DNA of 57,805 nt from Chloroflexota bacterium (GTDB lineage Bacteria > Chloroflexota > Dehalococcoidia > Bin125). This document shows positions 51,544 through 57,805 of this stretch, in pieces. How positions within the stretch are numbered: the stretch's first letter is position 1; every line of letters starts with the position of its first letter. Position numbers and translations under genes: made by a program. The notes beneath the pieces were generated by a model. That model did not search any database. It was not told the DNA's origin and saw only the letters and a program-made list of their open reading frames with translations. The stretch is from contig VXQT01000015.1 of assembly GCA_009838915.1 (NCBI GenBank), positions 1 to 57,805 on the forward strand, given 5' to 3'.

Positions 51544-52713
51544 ATGGATCGGGCCTATTTCGACCACGCGGCGACGACGCCCCTCGACCCTCGGGTCCTG
51601 GAGGCGATGATCCCGGCGCTCGAACGCGGCTGGGGTAACCCATCCGGTATCTACCGCGAGGCTCAGTATGCGGCGGGAGTCCTGGACCAGGCGCGGGACG
51701 ACATCGCCGGCGTGCTCGAGTGCTCACCCTCGGAGGTCGTACTGACCTCGGGCGGGACGGAGTCAGACAACCTGGCGATTCGCGGCGCGGCGCTGGCACA
51801 GGACGCATTGGGTCGCGGCCGGCATTTGATCACCCAGGCGACTGAGCATCACGCGGTGCTGCACACGATGGAGCAGCTTGAGCGCGAAGGCTTCGAGCTA
51901 TCCGTACTGGACGTTGATTCGGACGGACTCGTCGACCCCGAACAGGCGGCGGGAGCGGTCCGCGACGATACCGCCGTGGTCAGCATCATGCTGGCCAACA
52001 ACGAAATCGGGACGGTACAGCCAATCGCCGAGATCGCACGCGCCGTGAAGGAGCGAAACCGCCGCACGGTCGTACACACCGACGCCGTCCAGGCGGCGGG
52101 CGCGGTCGACATCCGTCCAGACGCGCTCGGGGTTGACCTGATGTCGCTGACGGCGCACAAGATCTACGGACCCAAGGGCGCGGGCCTGCTCTACGCGCGC
52201 CGTCGGACACCGCTGCAACCGCAGCAGCTGGGCGGCGGCCAGGAGGAGGAGCGCCGCGCGGGCACGGAGTCGGTGGCGCAGGCGGTGGGCCTGGCGAAAG
52301 CCTTGGCACTGGCTGAACAGGAACGCGTGCAGCGCACGGCTCATGCCTCGGACCTGCGCAATCGTCTCTGGCGAGAACTGAGCGAGCGCGTGCATCCCAT
52401 CCGTCTGAACGGTCCTTCCGATTGGTCGCGCCGACTGGCCAACAATCTTAACGTGAGTTTCCCCGGCGTCGAGGGTGAGAGCATTCTTCTGCAGCTCGAT
52501 CTCGAGGGCTTCGCCGCCTCATCGGGCAGCGCCTGTTCGACGGGCAGCACCGAGCCAAGCCACGTGCTGACCGCCATCGGCCTTGATCCTGACACCGCTC
52601 ACAGCACTGTGAGGCTGAGTCTGGGACAGTCGAACACGGACGCGCACATCGAGGGCATCGCAAGGTCGATCGAGCAGATCACGGCGCGTCTGCGCGCGCT
52701 TTCGCCGGTGTAG
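51544..52713 (+). CDS. Cysteine desulfurase (NifS/IscS class)
   Basis: 389 aa. PLP-dependent enzyme that takes sulfur from cysteine for Fe-S clusters or thiolation. YFDHAATTPLDPRV opens the fold. TSGGTESDN binds the cofactor, the PLP Lys is Lys206 in SLTAHKIYGPKG, and the persulfide Cys is Cys331 in SGSACSTGS, on the flexible loop of group I desulfurases. Alone, with an IscA-type carrier gene 4 kb downstream; no IscU or regulator is adjacent. A Uma2-type gene follows 24 nt later behind its own ribosome-binding site. Confidence 0.95.
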   Translation: MDRAYFDHAATTPLDPRVLEAMIPALERGWGNPSGIYREAQYAAGVLDQARDDIAGVLECSPSEVVLTSGGTESDNLAIRGAALAQDALGRGRHLITQATEHHAVLHTMEQLEREGFELSVLDVDSDGLVDPEQAAGAVRDDTAVVSIMLANNEIGTVQPIAEIARAVKERNRRTVVHTDAVQAAGAVDIRPDALGVDLMSLTAHKIYGPKGAGLLYARRRTPLQPQQLGGGQEEERRAGTESVAQAVGLAKALALAEQERVQRTAHASDLRNRLWRELSERVHPIRLNGPSDWSRRLANNLNVSFPGVEGESILLQLDLEGFAASSGSACSTGSTEPSHVLTAIGLDPDTAHSTVRLSLGQSNTDAHIEGIARSIEQITARLRALSPV

Positions 52714-52737
52714 GTTGACGGCGAGGGGAGAACGGCG

Positions 52738-53412
52738 ATGGTCACCGCGGAACGAACGGCATCGACTTCCGAGTCGCAGGCGACGCCCGAGCGGTCGCAA
52801 GTCGCAGAGCGGATCCATCCGCTGAGGATTCAGTTGCCCGCGGAATGGGAACTGACTGACGAGCGGTTCCTGGAGTTCTGCAGCCTGAACGAGGGATGGC
52901 ACGTCGAATCGGATGACGAAGGAGGGCTGTGGATCGTGGCGCCACCGGGGACCGAAAGCAGCGAGCGGGAAGCCAACCTGGTCACCGACCTCATGAACTG
53001 GACCAGGCGCTGCCGTCGCGGACGCGCAATCGGATCGGGTCTGGTGCAACTTCCCAACGGTTGGCGACGAGCCCCCGACGCGGCCTGGATCAGCGACGAA
53101 CGGCTGGCCGAGATCGCTGGCGACGATCACATCATCTGGCGCGTCTGTCCGGACTTCGTTGTCGAGGTCCGATCTGCGACGGACGACCTTGAAGATCTCC
53201 AGACCAAAATGGAGATGTGGATCGCGCAGGGCGCGAGACTGGGTTGGCTGGTCGATCCCGACGAGGAAGCGATCTCGATCTACCGTCCCGAACAGGAGCC
53301 TCAGCAGATCGAGCGCCCGGATTCGCTGACGGCGACCGAGATTGCCGACGATCTGACCATCGACTTCACCCGGATTTGGCCGCAGCGGGATCCAGCGCCT
53401 GAGACCAGTTGA
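52738..53412 (+). CDS. Uma2-family (DUF820) PD-(D/E)xK nuclease-like protein
   Basis: 224 aa. The family core is RRAPDAAWIS (Asp), then CPDFVVEVRSATDDLEDLQTKM (Glu of the ExK-type site) and GARLGWLVDPDEEAISIYRP. The Lys of the motif is replaced by Arg (EVR), which is seen in some Uma2 proteins. These are common in cyanobacteria and Chloroflexi with no settled function; a restriction-like fold is known. Behind GAGGGGAG. Its 3' end overlaps the convergent AlkZ-like gene by 47 bp. Confidence 0.85.
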   Translation: MVTAERTASTSESQATPERSQVAERIHPLRIQLPAEWELTDERFLEFCSLNEGWHVESDDEGGLWIVAPPGTESSEREANLVTDLMNWTRRCRRGRAIGSGLVQLPNGWRRAPDAAWISDERLAEIAGDDHIIWRVCPDFVVEVRSATDDLEDLQTKMEMWIAQGARLGWLVDPDEEAISIYRPEQEPQQIERPDSLTATEIADDLTIDFTRIWPQRDPAPETS

Positions 53413-54496
53413 TATCCGTCTCAAGGAATCGCCCGATCTCGGCGAACTCGTCGTCGAGTTGGGCCTGGTCGTCGTCCGAAAGCGGTTCGAAGGCGGACAC
53501 GGTGGCGGCGAGGCCGCGCGCGCGGCGCTTGCGATCCCAGGTGCCGACCAGGCGTCCGTCGATCAGCACGCAGGAACGAATCATGCCGCCGCCGGCGTTG
53601 ATCCGCTTGAGCAGCGGATCGGGCACGCCCAGTTCTCGCTTGGCGTATCCCAACAGGTACGGATCGAACGGCCCTACGACGCGCACGCGACCGACAGGCT
53701 CGGCGAGCACGCGATAGGCCTGCGACGCCGCCTCCGGCGTCATCCACATGACCGTTCCCTCGACGCTGACTTCTACAAGCTCAGGTTGCACCGCGTCGAA
53801 GCCGCTCCGTGTGTCGGCGGCGGGCAGTCCGGTCCACCAGCGGAAGTCGGCGGGAGTGGCGGGGCCGTACGCGGCGAAGTAGCGCCGCGCGAGCTCGGCT
53901 GCGGGATCCGACGGCTCAAGGCCGGGATCGGGCAACCAGTCGTCGATCAGCATGTGCGTCTCTTCGCCGTCGCGATCGGCGCCGAAACAGATCACGCCCA
54001 GCATCGAGGCCGTGCGCAGCAAATGTCTGGGCGCCTGTCCCGCGTGCGGCAAGCCGGCGGCGGCCAGCGCGCCCTCGATCTCGGTGCGCATGATCGATCC
54101 GCCGCCGGACAGGTGATCACGGAAGAACTGCAATACCTGCGCGTGATCGTCGTCGGAGATGCCGAGGTCTGCCCGGCGCTTGAGCGCCTTGGCGTCCATC
54201 TTCGGCCCCAGCAAGTCGAACATCCAGCGCAAGTCGGCGGCGGGCACCAGGTGCAGCGTGCCGCGCATCAACCAGCTGCGCACGGCGGAGCGCTCCACGC
54301 TTCGGGCATGGTCTACGTCGGCTGCGGTCAGTCCGATCGATCGCGTGCCCACGCCGAGCAGCATGCCCAGCCGGTCCTGCGCCTGGATCGCGCCGGCGGC
54401 GCGGACGGCCGATTCGATTTCGGCGGAACGGTCAATGCCCAGGCCTTGTGCCTGGATGCGCAGTCTGCGCGCCTCGGACCAGCTCAGTTCCAGCAC
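53366..54496 (-). CDS. AlkZ/YcaQ-like winged-helix glycosylase family protein
   Basis: 376 aa, GTG start with GGTGGAGG upstream. The HTH_42 (DUF1006) pattern is visible: LRIQAQGLG, then GAIQAQD with the Gln38-x-Gln40 pair that in AlkZ and YcaQ forms the glycosylase active site, then RGTLHLVP and winged-helix repeats, ending with DGRLVGTWDRKRR. Family members excise damaged bases or unhook interstrand crosslinks. The substrate of this one is unknown. Divergent from the methyltransferase gene, with overlapping promoter regions. Confidence 0.85.
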   Translation of the reverse strand: MLELSWSEARRLRIQAQGLGIDRSAEIESAVRAAGAIQAQDRLGMLLGVGTRSIGLTAADVDHARSVERSAVRSWLMRGTLHLVPAADLRWMFDLLGPKMDAKALKRRADLGISDDDHAQVLQFFRDHLSGGGSIMRTEIEGALAAAGLPHAGQAPRHLLRTASMLGVICFGADRDGEETHMLIDDWLPDPGLEPSDPAAELARRYFAAYGPATPADFRWWTGLPAADTRSGFDAVQPELVEVSVEGTVMWMTPEAASQAYRVLAEPVGRVRVVGPFDPYLLGYAKRELGVPDPLLKRINAGGGMIRSCVLIDGRLVGTWDRKRRARGLAATVSAFEPLSDDDQAQLDDEFAEIGRFLETDINWSQALDPAAAKSG

Positions 54497-54525
54497 TTGG
54501 CGCCTCCACCGGTGTTCGCCACTTC

Positions 54526-54531
54526 AGGCTA
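54526..54531 (-). promoter_or_regulatory. -10-like hexamer TAGCCT of AlkZ-like gene
   Basis: Minus strand; leader of about 25 nt containing a Shine-Dalgarno sequence. Only 15 nt from the divergent hexamer at 54547. Confidence 0.45.
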
Positions 54532-54546
54532 GAGGCGCGGAGTTGC

Positions 54547-54552
54547 TAGGCT
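54547..54552 (+). promoter_or_regulatory. -10-like hexamer TAGGCT, leaderless start
   Basis: Ends 7 nt before the GTG at 54560. Confidence 0.6.
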
Positions 54553-54559
54553 CGCGGTC

Positions 54560-55354
54560 GTGAGTAACGCACAACGACCCGACGGCTGGCAGCCCGAACA
54601 ATACGCGCGCTTCCGCGCCGAGCGCGAGCAGCCGTTCTACGACCTGCTCGCCCTGGTCGAGCCGGCGCCCGGCGGTCGCGTGGTCGACCTGGGTTGCGGC
54701 ACGGGCGTATTGACCCGAGTCCTGCACGAACGGACGCAGGCGTCACAGACGGTCGGCATCGACCGATCCGAGGCGATGCTGCGCAAGAGTGCTGAGCACG
54801 AGGGCGGCGGCGTCCGCTTCGAGCGTGGCGATATCGCTGAGTTCAGCGGCCTGGACGGCGGCCGTCTGGACATCGTCTTCGCGAACGCATCGATTCAATG
54901 GGTACCCGACCATGCGTCGCTATTCCCAAGACTCGCGGCAATGCTGAAGCCGGGCGGACAACTCGCCGTGCAGATGCCGGCCAACGAGGACCATGCCTCG
55001 CATGCGGTCGCGCGCGAAGTGGCGCAGCAGTCGCCGCACGCCGAGGCGCTGGGTGGTTTTGTCTACCGCCACTCGATCGAGTCGGCGGAGTGGTACGCCG
55101 AGCAGCTCGCCCGACTCGGCTTCGCCGAGCAGCACGTCCGCGTACAGGTCTACTTGCATCGTCTGCCCGGCCCCGAGGATGTGGTCGAGTGGGTCAAGGG
55201 CTCGCTGCTGACCGGCTACCGCGACCGCATGTCGTCGGACGACTACGAGGCGTTCGAGACCGCCTATCGCCAGCGCCTGCTCGCCGTGCTCCCCGACGAG
55301 CGACCCTTCCTCTACCCATTCAAGCGCCTCCTTCTCTGGGGCAGGACCAGCTAG
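54560..55354 (+). CDS. Trans-aconitate 2-methyltransferase-like protein
   Basis: 264 aa, GTG start. Class I SAM-dependent fold: VVDLGCGTGVLTRVL (motif I, about 41-55), GIDRSEAML (motif II), FANASIQWVPDH and LKPGGQLAVQMP. The IQWVPDH element and the overall length fit Tam, which methylates trans-aconitate, an inhibitor of aconitase. No aconitase gene nearby, so the substrate is an inference. Monocistronic, leaderless, followed by repeat R12. Confidence 0.85.
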   Translation: MSNAQRPDGWQPEQYARFRAEREQPFYDLLALVEPAPGGRVVDLGCGTGVLTRVLHERTQASQTVGIDRSEAMLRKSAEHEGGGVRFERGDIAEFSGLDGGRLDIVFANASIQWVPDHASLFPRLAAMLKPGGQLAVQMPANEDHASHAVAREVAQQSPHAEALGGFVYRHSIESAEWYAEQLARLGFAEQHVRVQVYLHRLPGPEDVVEWVKGSLLTGYRDRMSSDDYEAFETAYRQRLLAVLPDERPFLYPFKRLLLWGRTS

Positions 55355-55372
55355 CCCTCCCAGCCCTCCCTT

Positions 55373-55423
55373 CTCTCCCCCCGCTTCAGCGGGGCGAGAT
55401 GTCTCGTAGAGACAGAGGGGGGC
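55373..55423 (+). repeat. Intergenic double-hairpin repeat, copy R12
   Basis: Large hairpin CCCCCCGC-ttca-GCGGGGCG (one mismatch), small hairpin TCTC-gta-GAGA. Ends 5 nt before the nuoB -10. Confidence 0.9.
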
Positions 55424-55428
55424 TCGTG

Positions 55429-55434
55429 TATCCT
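55429..55434 (+). promoter_or_regulatory. -10-like hexamer TATCCT of nuoB
   Basis: Context cGTGTATCCTG as at the acd beta gene; leader about 25 nt with GAGGGGA as ribosome-binding site. Confidence 0.5.
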
Positions 55435-55460
55435 GACGTGGAGGCTTGAGGGGAGCTGGC

Positions 55461-56168
55461 ATGGTTGCTCCGACGATTGACACGGGGGGGGCTCCGATCC
55501 CCCTGCTCGACCCGGTCACCGATGTCGAAGACGAGCTGCGTTCGCAGTTGCTCGTGTCGACCGTCGATAAGGTCTTCGGCTGGGCTCGACGGTCCTCGCT
55601 CTGGCCGGCGATGTTCGGGCTCGCCTGCTGCGCCATCGAGATGATTGCCACTGCCAATTCCCGCTACGACCTGTCGCGCTTCGGCGCCGAGATCTTCCGC
55701 GCCTCGCCGCGGCAGGCCGACCTGATGATCGTCGCCGGCACGGTGACCTGGAAGATGGCCCCGCCCGTGCGCCGCATCTACCTCCAGATGCCCGAGCCAA
55801 AGTGGGTCATCTCCATGGGCTCCTGTTCCAACATCGGCGGGCCCTTCGCGCACGGCTACTCGACCCTGCCCGGGGTCAACAACGTCGTCCCGGTCGACGT
55901 CTACGTGCCCGGCTGTCCGCCGCGGCCGGAGTCACTGCTCGCCGGCCTGATGCTGCTGCAACAGGTCGTCGACGACGAACACGCGCACGCCGGTCGCAAG
56001 CGCCGCCCCGAACCGACCGGCGACTTCTCACGCATGCTGCCTGAGGGCGACCCGATCCGGCAGGAGCTGGAATCGCTCTTCCCGCCCTTCCTCAGCGCCG
56101 ACGGCCAACCGCGCGACGCCTGGACCGGCGCACTGCCGCACGACCAGAATTTCTTTACCAGCCGCTAG
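55461..56168 (+). CDS. nuoB: NADH-quinone oxidoreductase subunit B
   Basis: 235 aa from the ATG; a TTG 15 nt upstream overlaps the ribosome-binding site. The ligands of cluster N2 are Cys56 and Cys57 (LACCAIE), Cys122 (SCSN) and Cys152 (GCPPRPE). [24 protein letters not shown] and [10 protein letters not shown] are nearly invariant in the family. A C-terminal extension of about 60 residues beyond the usual end is present. It sits directly before nuoI, with no nuoC, D or H between them, unlike standard operons. Confidence 0.95.
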   Translation: MVAPTIDTGGAPIPLLDPVTDVEDELRSQLLVSTVDKVFGWARRSSLWPAMFGLACCAIEMIATANSRYDLSRFGAEIFRASPRQADLMIVAGTVTWKMAPPVRRIYLQMPEPKWVISMGSCSNIGGPFAHGYSTLPGVNNVVPVDVYVPGCPPRPESLLAGLMLLQQVVDDEHAHAGRKRRPEPTGDFSRMLPEGDPIRQELESLFPPFLSADGQPRDAWTGALPHDQNFFTSR

Positions 56169-56180
56169 AGGGACTACGAC

Positions 56181-56666
56181 ATGGTGTTCGGCAAAGGCAT
56201 CGCCAAGGGACTGATGACCGTCGTCAAGCACGTGCGCAAGCCCGTGATCACCGTGCAGTTCCCTGAGGAAGAGCGCAACATCCCGCCGCGCGCGCGGACC
56301 AATCTGGTCTGGTTCGTCGAGCGCTGCACCGGCTGCTCCACCTGCGCCCAGAGCTGCCCCGACGGCTGCATCCTGGTCGACACCGAGCCGCGCGAGGACG
56401 GTTCCTTCCTCGTCAACCGCTACGAGATCGATTTCCGCCTCTGCATGTACTGCGGCCTCTGCACCGAGGCCTGCCCCTACGAGGCGATCCAGGTCGGCGG
56501 CTCCTACACCAACGTCGTCACCAACCCCAACCGCCTTTACAAGGACAAAGACGACCTGATCGAGCTGGCCAACGAGTACCTCGAACAGCACGACTGGGTC
56601 TACCCCAACGGCCAGCAGGCGGTCCAGCAAACCGTCCACCCCAGCGAACGCCGCCAACACCACTAA
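56181..56666 (+). CDS. nuoI: NADH-quinone oxidoreductase subunit I
   Basis: 161 aa. Two 4Fe-4S motifs: Cys49, 52, 55 and 59 (CTGCSTCAQSCP) and Cys88, 91, 94 and 98 (CMYCGLCTEACP), the N6a/N6b clusters that pass electrons towards N2 in NuoB. It starts 13 nt after the nuoB stop behind AGAGGGA. The N-terminal amphipathic helix KGIAKGLMTVVKHV suits membrane contact. Together with nuoB it forms a two-gene electron-transfer unit. Confidence 0.93.
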   Translation: MVFGKGIAKGLMTVVKHVRKPVITVQFPEEERNIPPRARTNLVWFVERCTGCSTCAQSCPDGCILVDTEPREDGSFLVNRYEIDFRLCMYCGLCTEACPYEAIQVGGSYTNVVTNPNRLYKDKDDLIELANEYLEQHDWVYPNGQQAVQQTVHPSERRQHH

Positions 56667-56700
56667 CCGCTCCAGCCCCTGCGCACGAAGGGGCCCGTTC

Positions 56701-56753
56701 CCCTCTCCCCCCGCTTCAGCGGGGGGAGATGTGTCGTAGAGACAGAGGGGGGC
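56701..56753 (+). repeat. Intergenic double-hairpin repeat, copy R13
   Basis: Large hairpin CCCCCCGC-ttca-GCGGGGGG; small hairpin TGTC-gta-GAGACA, which has one mispair, so this copy appears to be decaying. Confidence 0.85.
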
Positions 56754-56812
56754 TCCCCAACTTCCGTCCCTCCCTGCGTCTCCTGCAATGCACGACGATC
56801 CACCGAGTGCGC

Positions 56813-56818
56813 TATCAT
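56813..56818 (+). promoter_or_regulatory. -10-like hexamer TATCAT of iscA-type gene
   Basis: Leader about 30 nt, with GAGAGGA before the ATG at 56855. Confidence 0.45.
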
Positions 56819-56854
56819 TGGCTTTGCACTCGATCCATTGAGAGGACGCTCGCG

Positions 56855-57238
56855 ATGGTCTTTCAGATGACGGAAATGCTGGACGTTACCGACCTGGCCG
56901 CCGAAAAGGCCAAGACGCTGCTGGTCGACAAGGGATTCGCCGACGGCGCGCTGCGCGTCTTCGTGGTCGGCGGCGGCTGCTCCGGCTACCAGTACGGCAT
57001 GGCCCTGGCCACCGACGCCGAGGCAGGCGACCAGGTCGTGGAGAAGAACGGCGTCCGCTTCCTCGTCGACGAGGAATCGGCCCCGTTGATCTCCGGCTCG
57101 CGCGTCGACTACATCGACGACGTGATGAAGCAGGGCTTCTCGATCTCGAATCCCAACGCGACGCAGTCCTGCGCCTGCGGCACGAGCTTCGACACCGCCG
57201 CCGGCGGTGGCGCCTCCCAGGCCCGCTCCTGCATCTAA
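56855..57238 (+). CDS. IscA/ErpA-type iron-sulfur carrier
   Basis: 127 aa from MVFQMTEMLD. The HesB/IscA fold is shown by VFVVGGGCSGYQYGMAL with Cys42 and the C-terminal CACGTSF with Cys106 and Cys108, the three conserved Cys that hold the cluster. A Gly/Ala-rich tail ending in ARSCI is extra. It delivers 2Fe-2S or 4Fe-4S clusters to apoproteins such as the complex I subunits encoded nearby. The longer open frame upstream runs through repeat R13 and is rejected. Confidence 0.93.
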   Translation: MVFQMTEMLDVTDLAAEKAKTLLVDKGFADGALRVFVVGGGCSGYQYGMALATDAEAGDQVVEKNGVRFLVDEESAPLISGSRVDYIDDVMKQGFSISNPNATQSCACGTSFDTAAGGGASQARSCI

Positions 57239-57245
57239 CCATCTC

Positions 57246-57294
57246 CCTCTCCCCCCGCGCAGCGGGGGGAGATGTCCCGTAGGGACAGAGGGGG
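57246..57294 (+). repeat. Intergenic double-hairpin repeat, copy R14
   Basis: Large hairpin CCCCCCGC-gca-GCGGGGGG, small hairpin TCCC-gta-GGGA. Ends 8 nt before the metF ATG, leaving no room for the usual hexamer there. Confidence 0.9.
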
Positions 57295-57302
57295 CACTGC
57301 GC

Positions 57303-57805
57303 ATGACCCGCATCTCGCAGTTGCTTGATGCGGGTCCAACATTGTCCTTCGAATTCTCCGCCCCGCGCGACGAGGATGGCGCCGAGCGTCTCAGGCAAAC
57401 GCTCGGCCAACTCTCGTTGCACCGGCCTCACTTCATGTCGGTCACCTACGGAGCCGGCGGCGCCACCCGAGGGCCGACCCGCGACTGGGTCCGTGCTATC
57501 CGCGCCGACTTCGGCGTCGAGGCGATGCCCCACCTCACCTGCGTCGCCCATACCCGCGACGAGATCGCTGAGATCATCAAGCACTACCAGTCCGACGGCA
57601 TCACCAACATCCTCGCCCTGCGCGGCGACCAACCGCAGACCGCCTCCCCGCTCCCCCCCTCTGGTGTGGAACTGCCGCAGACCGCCTCCCCGCGGCCCGG
57701 GTGGGGTGGGGCGCGGCGGCGGGCCGGGTGGGCCGGTGGCGTTGGGGGGTGGGGGCGGGCACGGGGGCGGTCGGGGGGGGGGGGGGGGGGGGGGGGGGGG
57801 TGCTG
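57303..57805 (+). CDS. metF: Methylenetetrahydrofolate reductase, 5' part only
   Basis: The frame opens at ATG 57303 (MTRISQLLDAG) and runs off the window. FEFSAPRDEDGAERL and SVTYGAGGATR are MetF signatures, followed by HLTCVAHTRDEI and GITNILALRGD, which line the FAD and folate site. MetF reduces 5,10-methylene-THF to 5-methyl-THF for methionine synthesis. Sequence is trustworthy only to about 57640. Beyond that an 18-bp segment is duplicated and the text decays into a poly-G run, so the later codons should be ignored. Immediately follows repeat R14, probably co-transcribed with the iscA-type gene. Confidence 0.85.
   Translation, partial: MTRISQLLDAGPTLSFEFSAPRDEDGAERLRQTLGQLSLHRPHFMSVTYGAGGATRGPTRDWVRAIRADFGVEAMPHLTCVAHTRDEIAEIIKHYQSDGITNILALRGDQPQTASPLPPSGVELPQTASPRPGWGGARRRAGWAGGVGGWGRARGRSGGGGGGGGGC
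57633..57805. other. Degraded contig end with duplicated 18-mer and poly-G run
   Basis: CCGCAGACCGCCTCCCCG occurs at 57633 and again at 57675, then G/C-only text leads to 28 G residues (57773-57800). Probable mis-extension of the assembly. Confidence 0.8.

Noticed and set aside
57236-57302. SAM or other riboswitch before metF
   Set aside because: The 64-bp gap is filled by repeat R14; no room or pattern for a known riboswitch.

Overview
The window is a single high-GC bacterial contig that runs from a poly-C end to a poly-G end. It is probably an uncultured Chloroflexota member (Dehalococcoidia/SAR202-like heterotroph). That placement is an inference, resting on the long-form HisG, an erythrin-VIT1 fusion, scattered complex I genes, a secreted protease ending in a 'GWNLVTW' domain of the type I associate with Chloroflexota exoproteins, and many acyl-CoA, hydratase and oxygenase genes. 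I see about 54 protein genes, one tRNA (Pro, GGG), no rRNA, no CRISPR array and no complete insertion sequence.

Layout. 0.2-8 kb: housekeeping and small hypothetical genes, mostly on the minus strand: a pyrE-like gene, a D-2-hydroxyacid dehydrogenase, three consecutive DinB-family genes, a HAD phosphatase and a rhodanese. 8-8.5 kb: a GIY-YIG nuclease bracketed by palindromic repeats. 8.6-14.5 kb: acetate/acyl-CoA activation (acs, then split ADP-forming acetyl-CoA synthetase genes), interrupted by a lower-GC wHTH-CBS-HEPN gene and a small excisionase-like HTH gene with its own operator-like palindrome. 14.5-21.4 kb: a four-rhodanese protein, pth, a coiled-coil protein and mfd. 21.4-24.2 kb: a lower-GC two-gene unit (small winged-helix-like protein plus GHKL/HSP90-type ATPase), the best candidate here for an undescribed conflict or defence system. 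24.2-28.5 kb: a CaCA exchanger, DUF169, MaoC, tRNA-Pro, a carboxymuconolactone-decarboxylase-family protein and an alpha/beta hydrolase. 28.5-32 kb: a molybdenum hydroxylase large subunit with a MoaD-like protein and a double-hotdog dehydratase. 32-36.8 kb: a large secreted S8-type protease divergent from a Wzz/BY-kinase-like membrane protein with no intact P-loop. 36.8-41.3 kb: acyl-CoA dehydrogenase, Rieske oxygenase, LON-domain protein and HpaB-type monooxygenase, a catabolic neighbourhood. 41.4-48.5 kb: two secreted proteins, hisG, VIT1-erythrin and a tandem NYN-like protein. 48.8-57.8 kb: nuoG, a cysteine desulfurase, a Uma2 nuclease, an AlkZ-like protein, a Tam-type methyltransferase, nuoB-nuoI, an IscA/ErpA protein and the start of metF.

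Two window-wide signals stand out. First, at least ten genes on both strands have a TA(C/G)NCT-like hexamer ending 6-7 nt before the start codon. The tRNA has the same hexamer 9 nt before its mature 5' end. This fits widespread leaderless transcription and fixes several start codons. Second, about 14 copies of a roughly 50-bp intergenic repeat fold into two hairpins inside an outer stem. The small hairpin varies between copies with compensatory changes, so the fold rather than the sequence appears to be kept. A second palindromic repeat family (six copies) clusters between 6.7 and 8.5 kb around the GIY-YIG gene.

The outermost bases at both ends look like sequencing or assembly artefacts and should not be interpreted.
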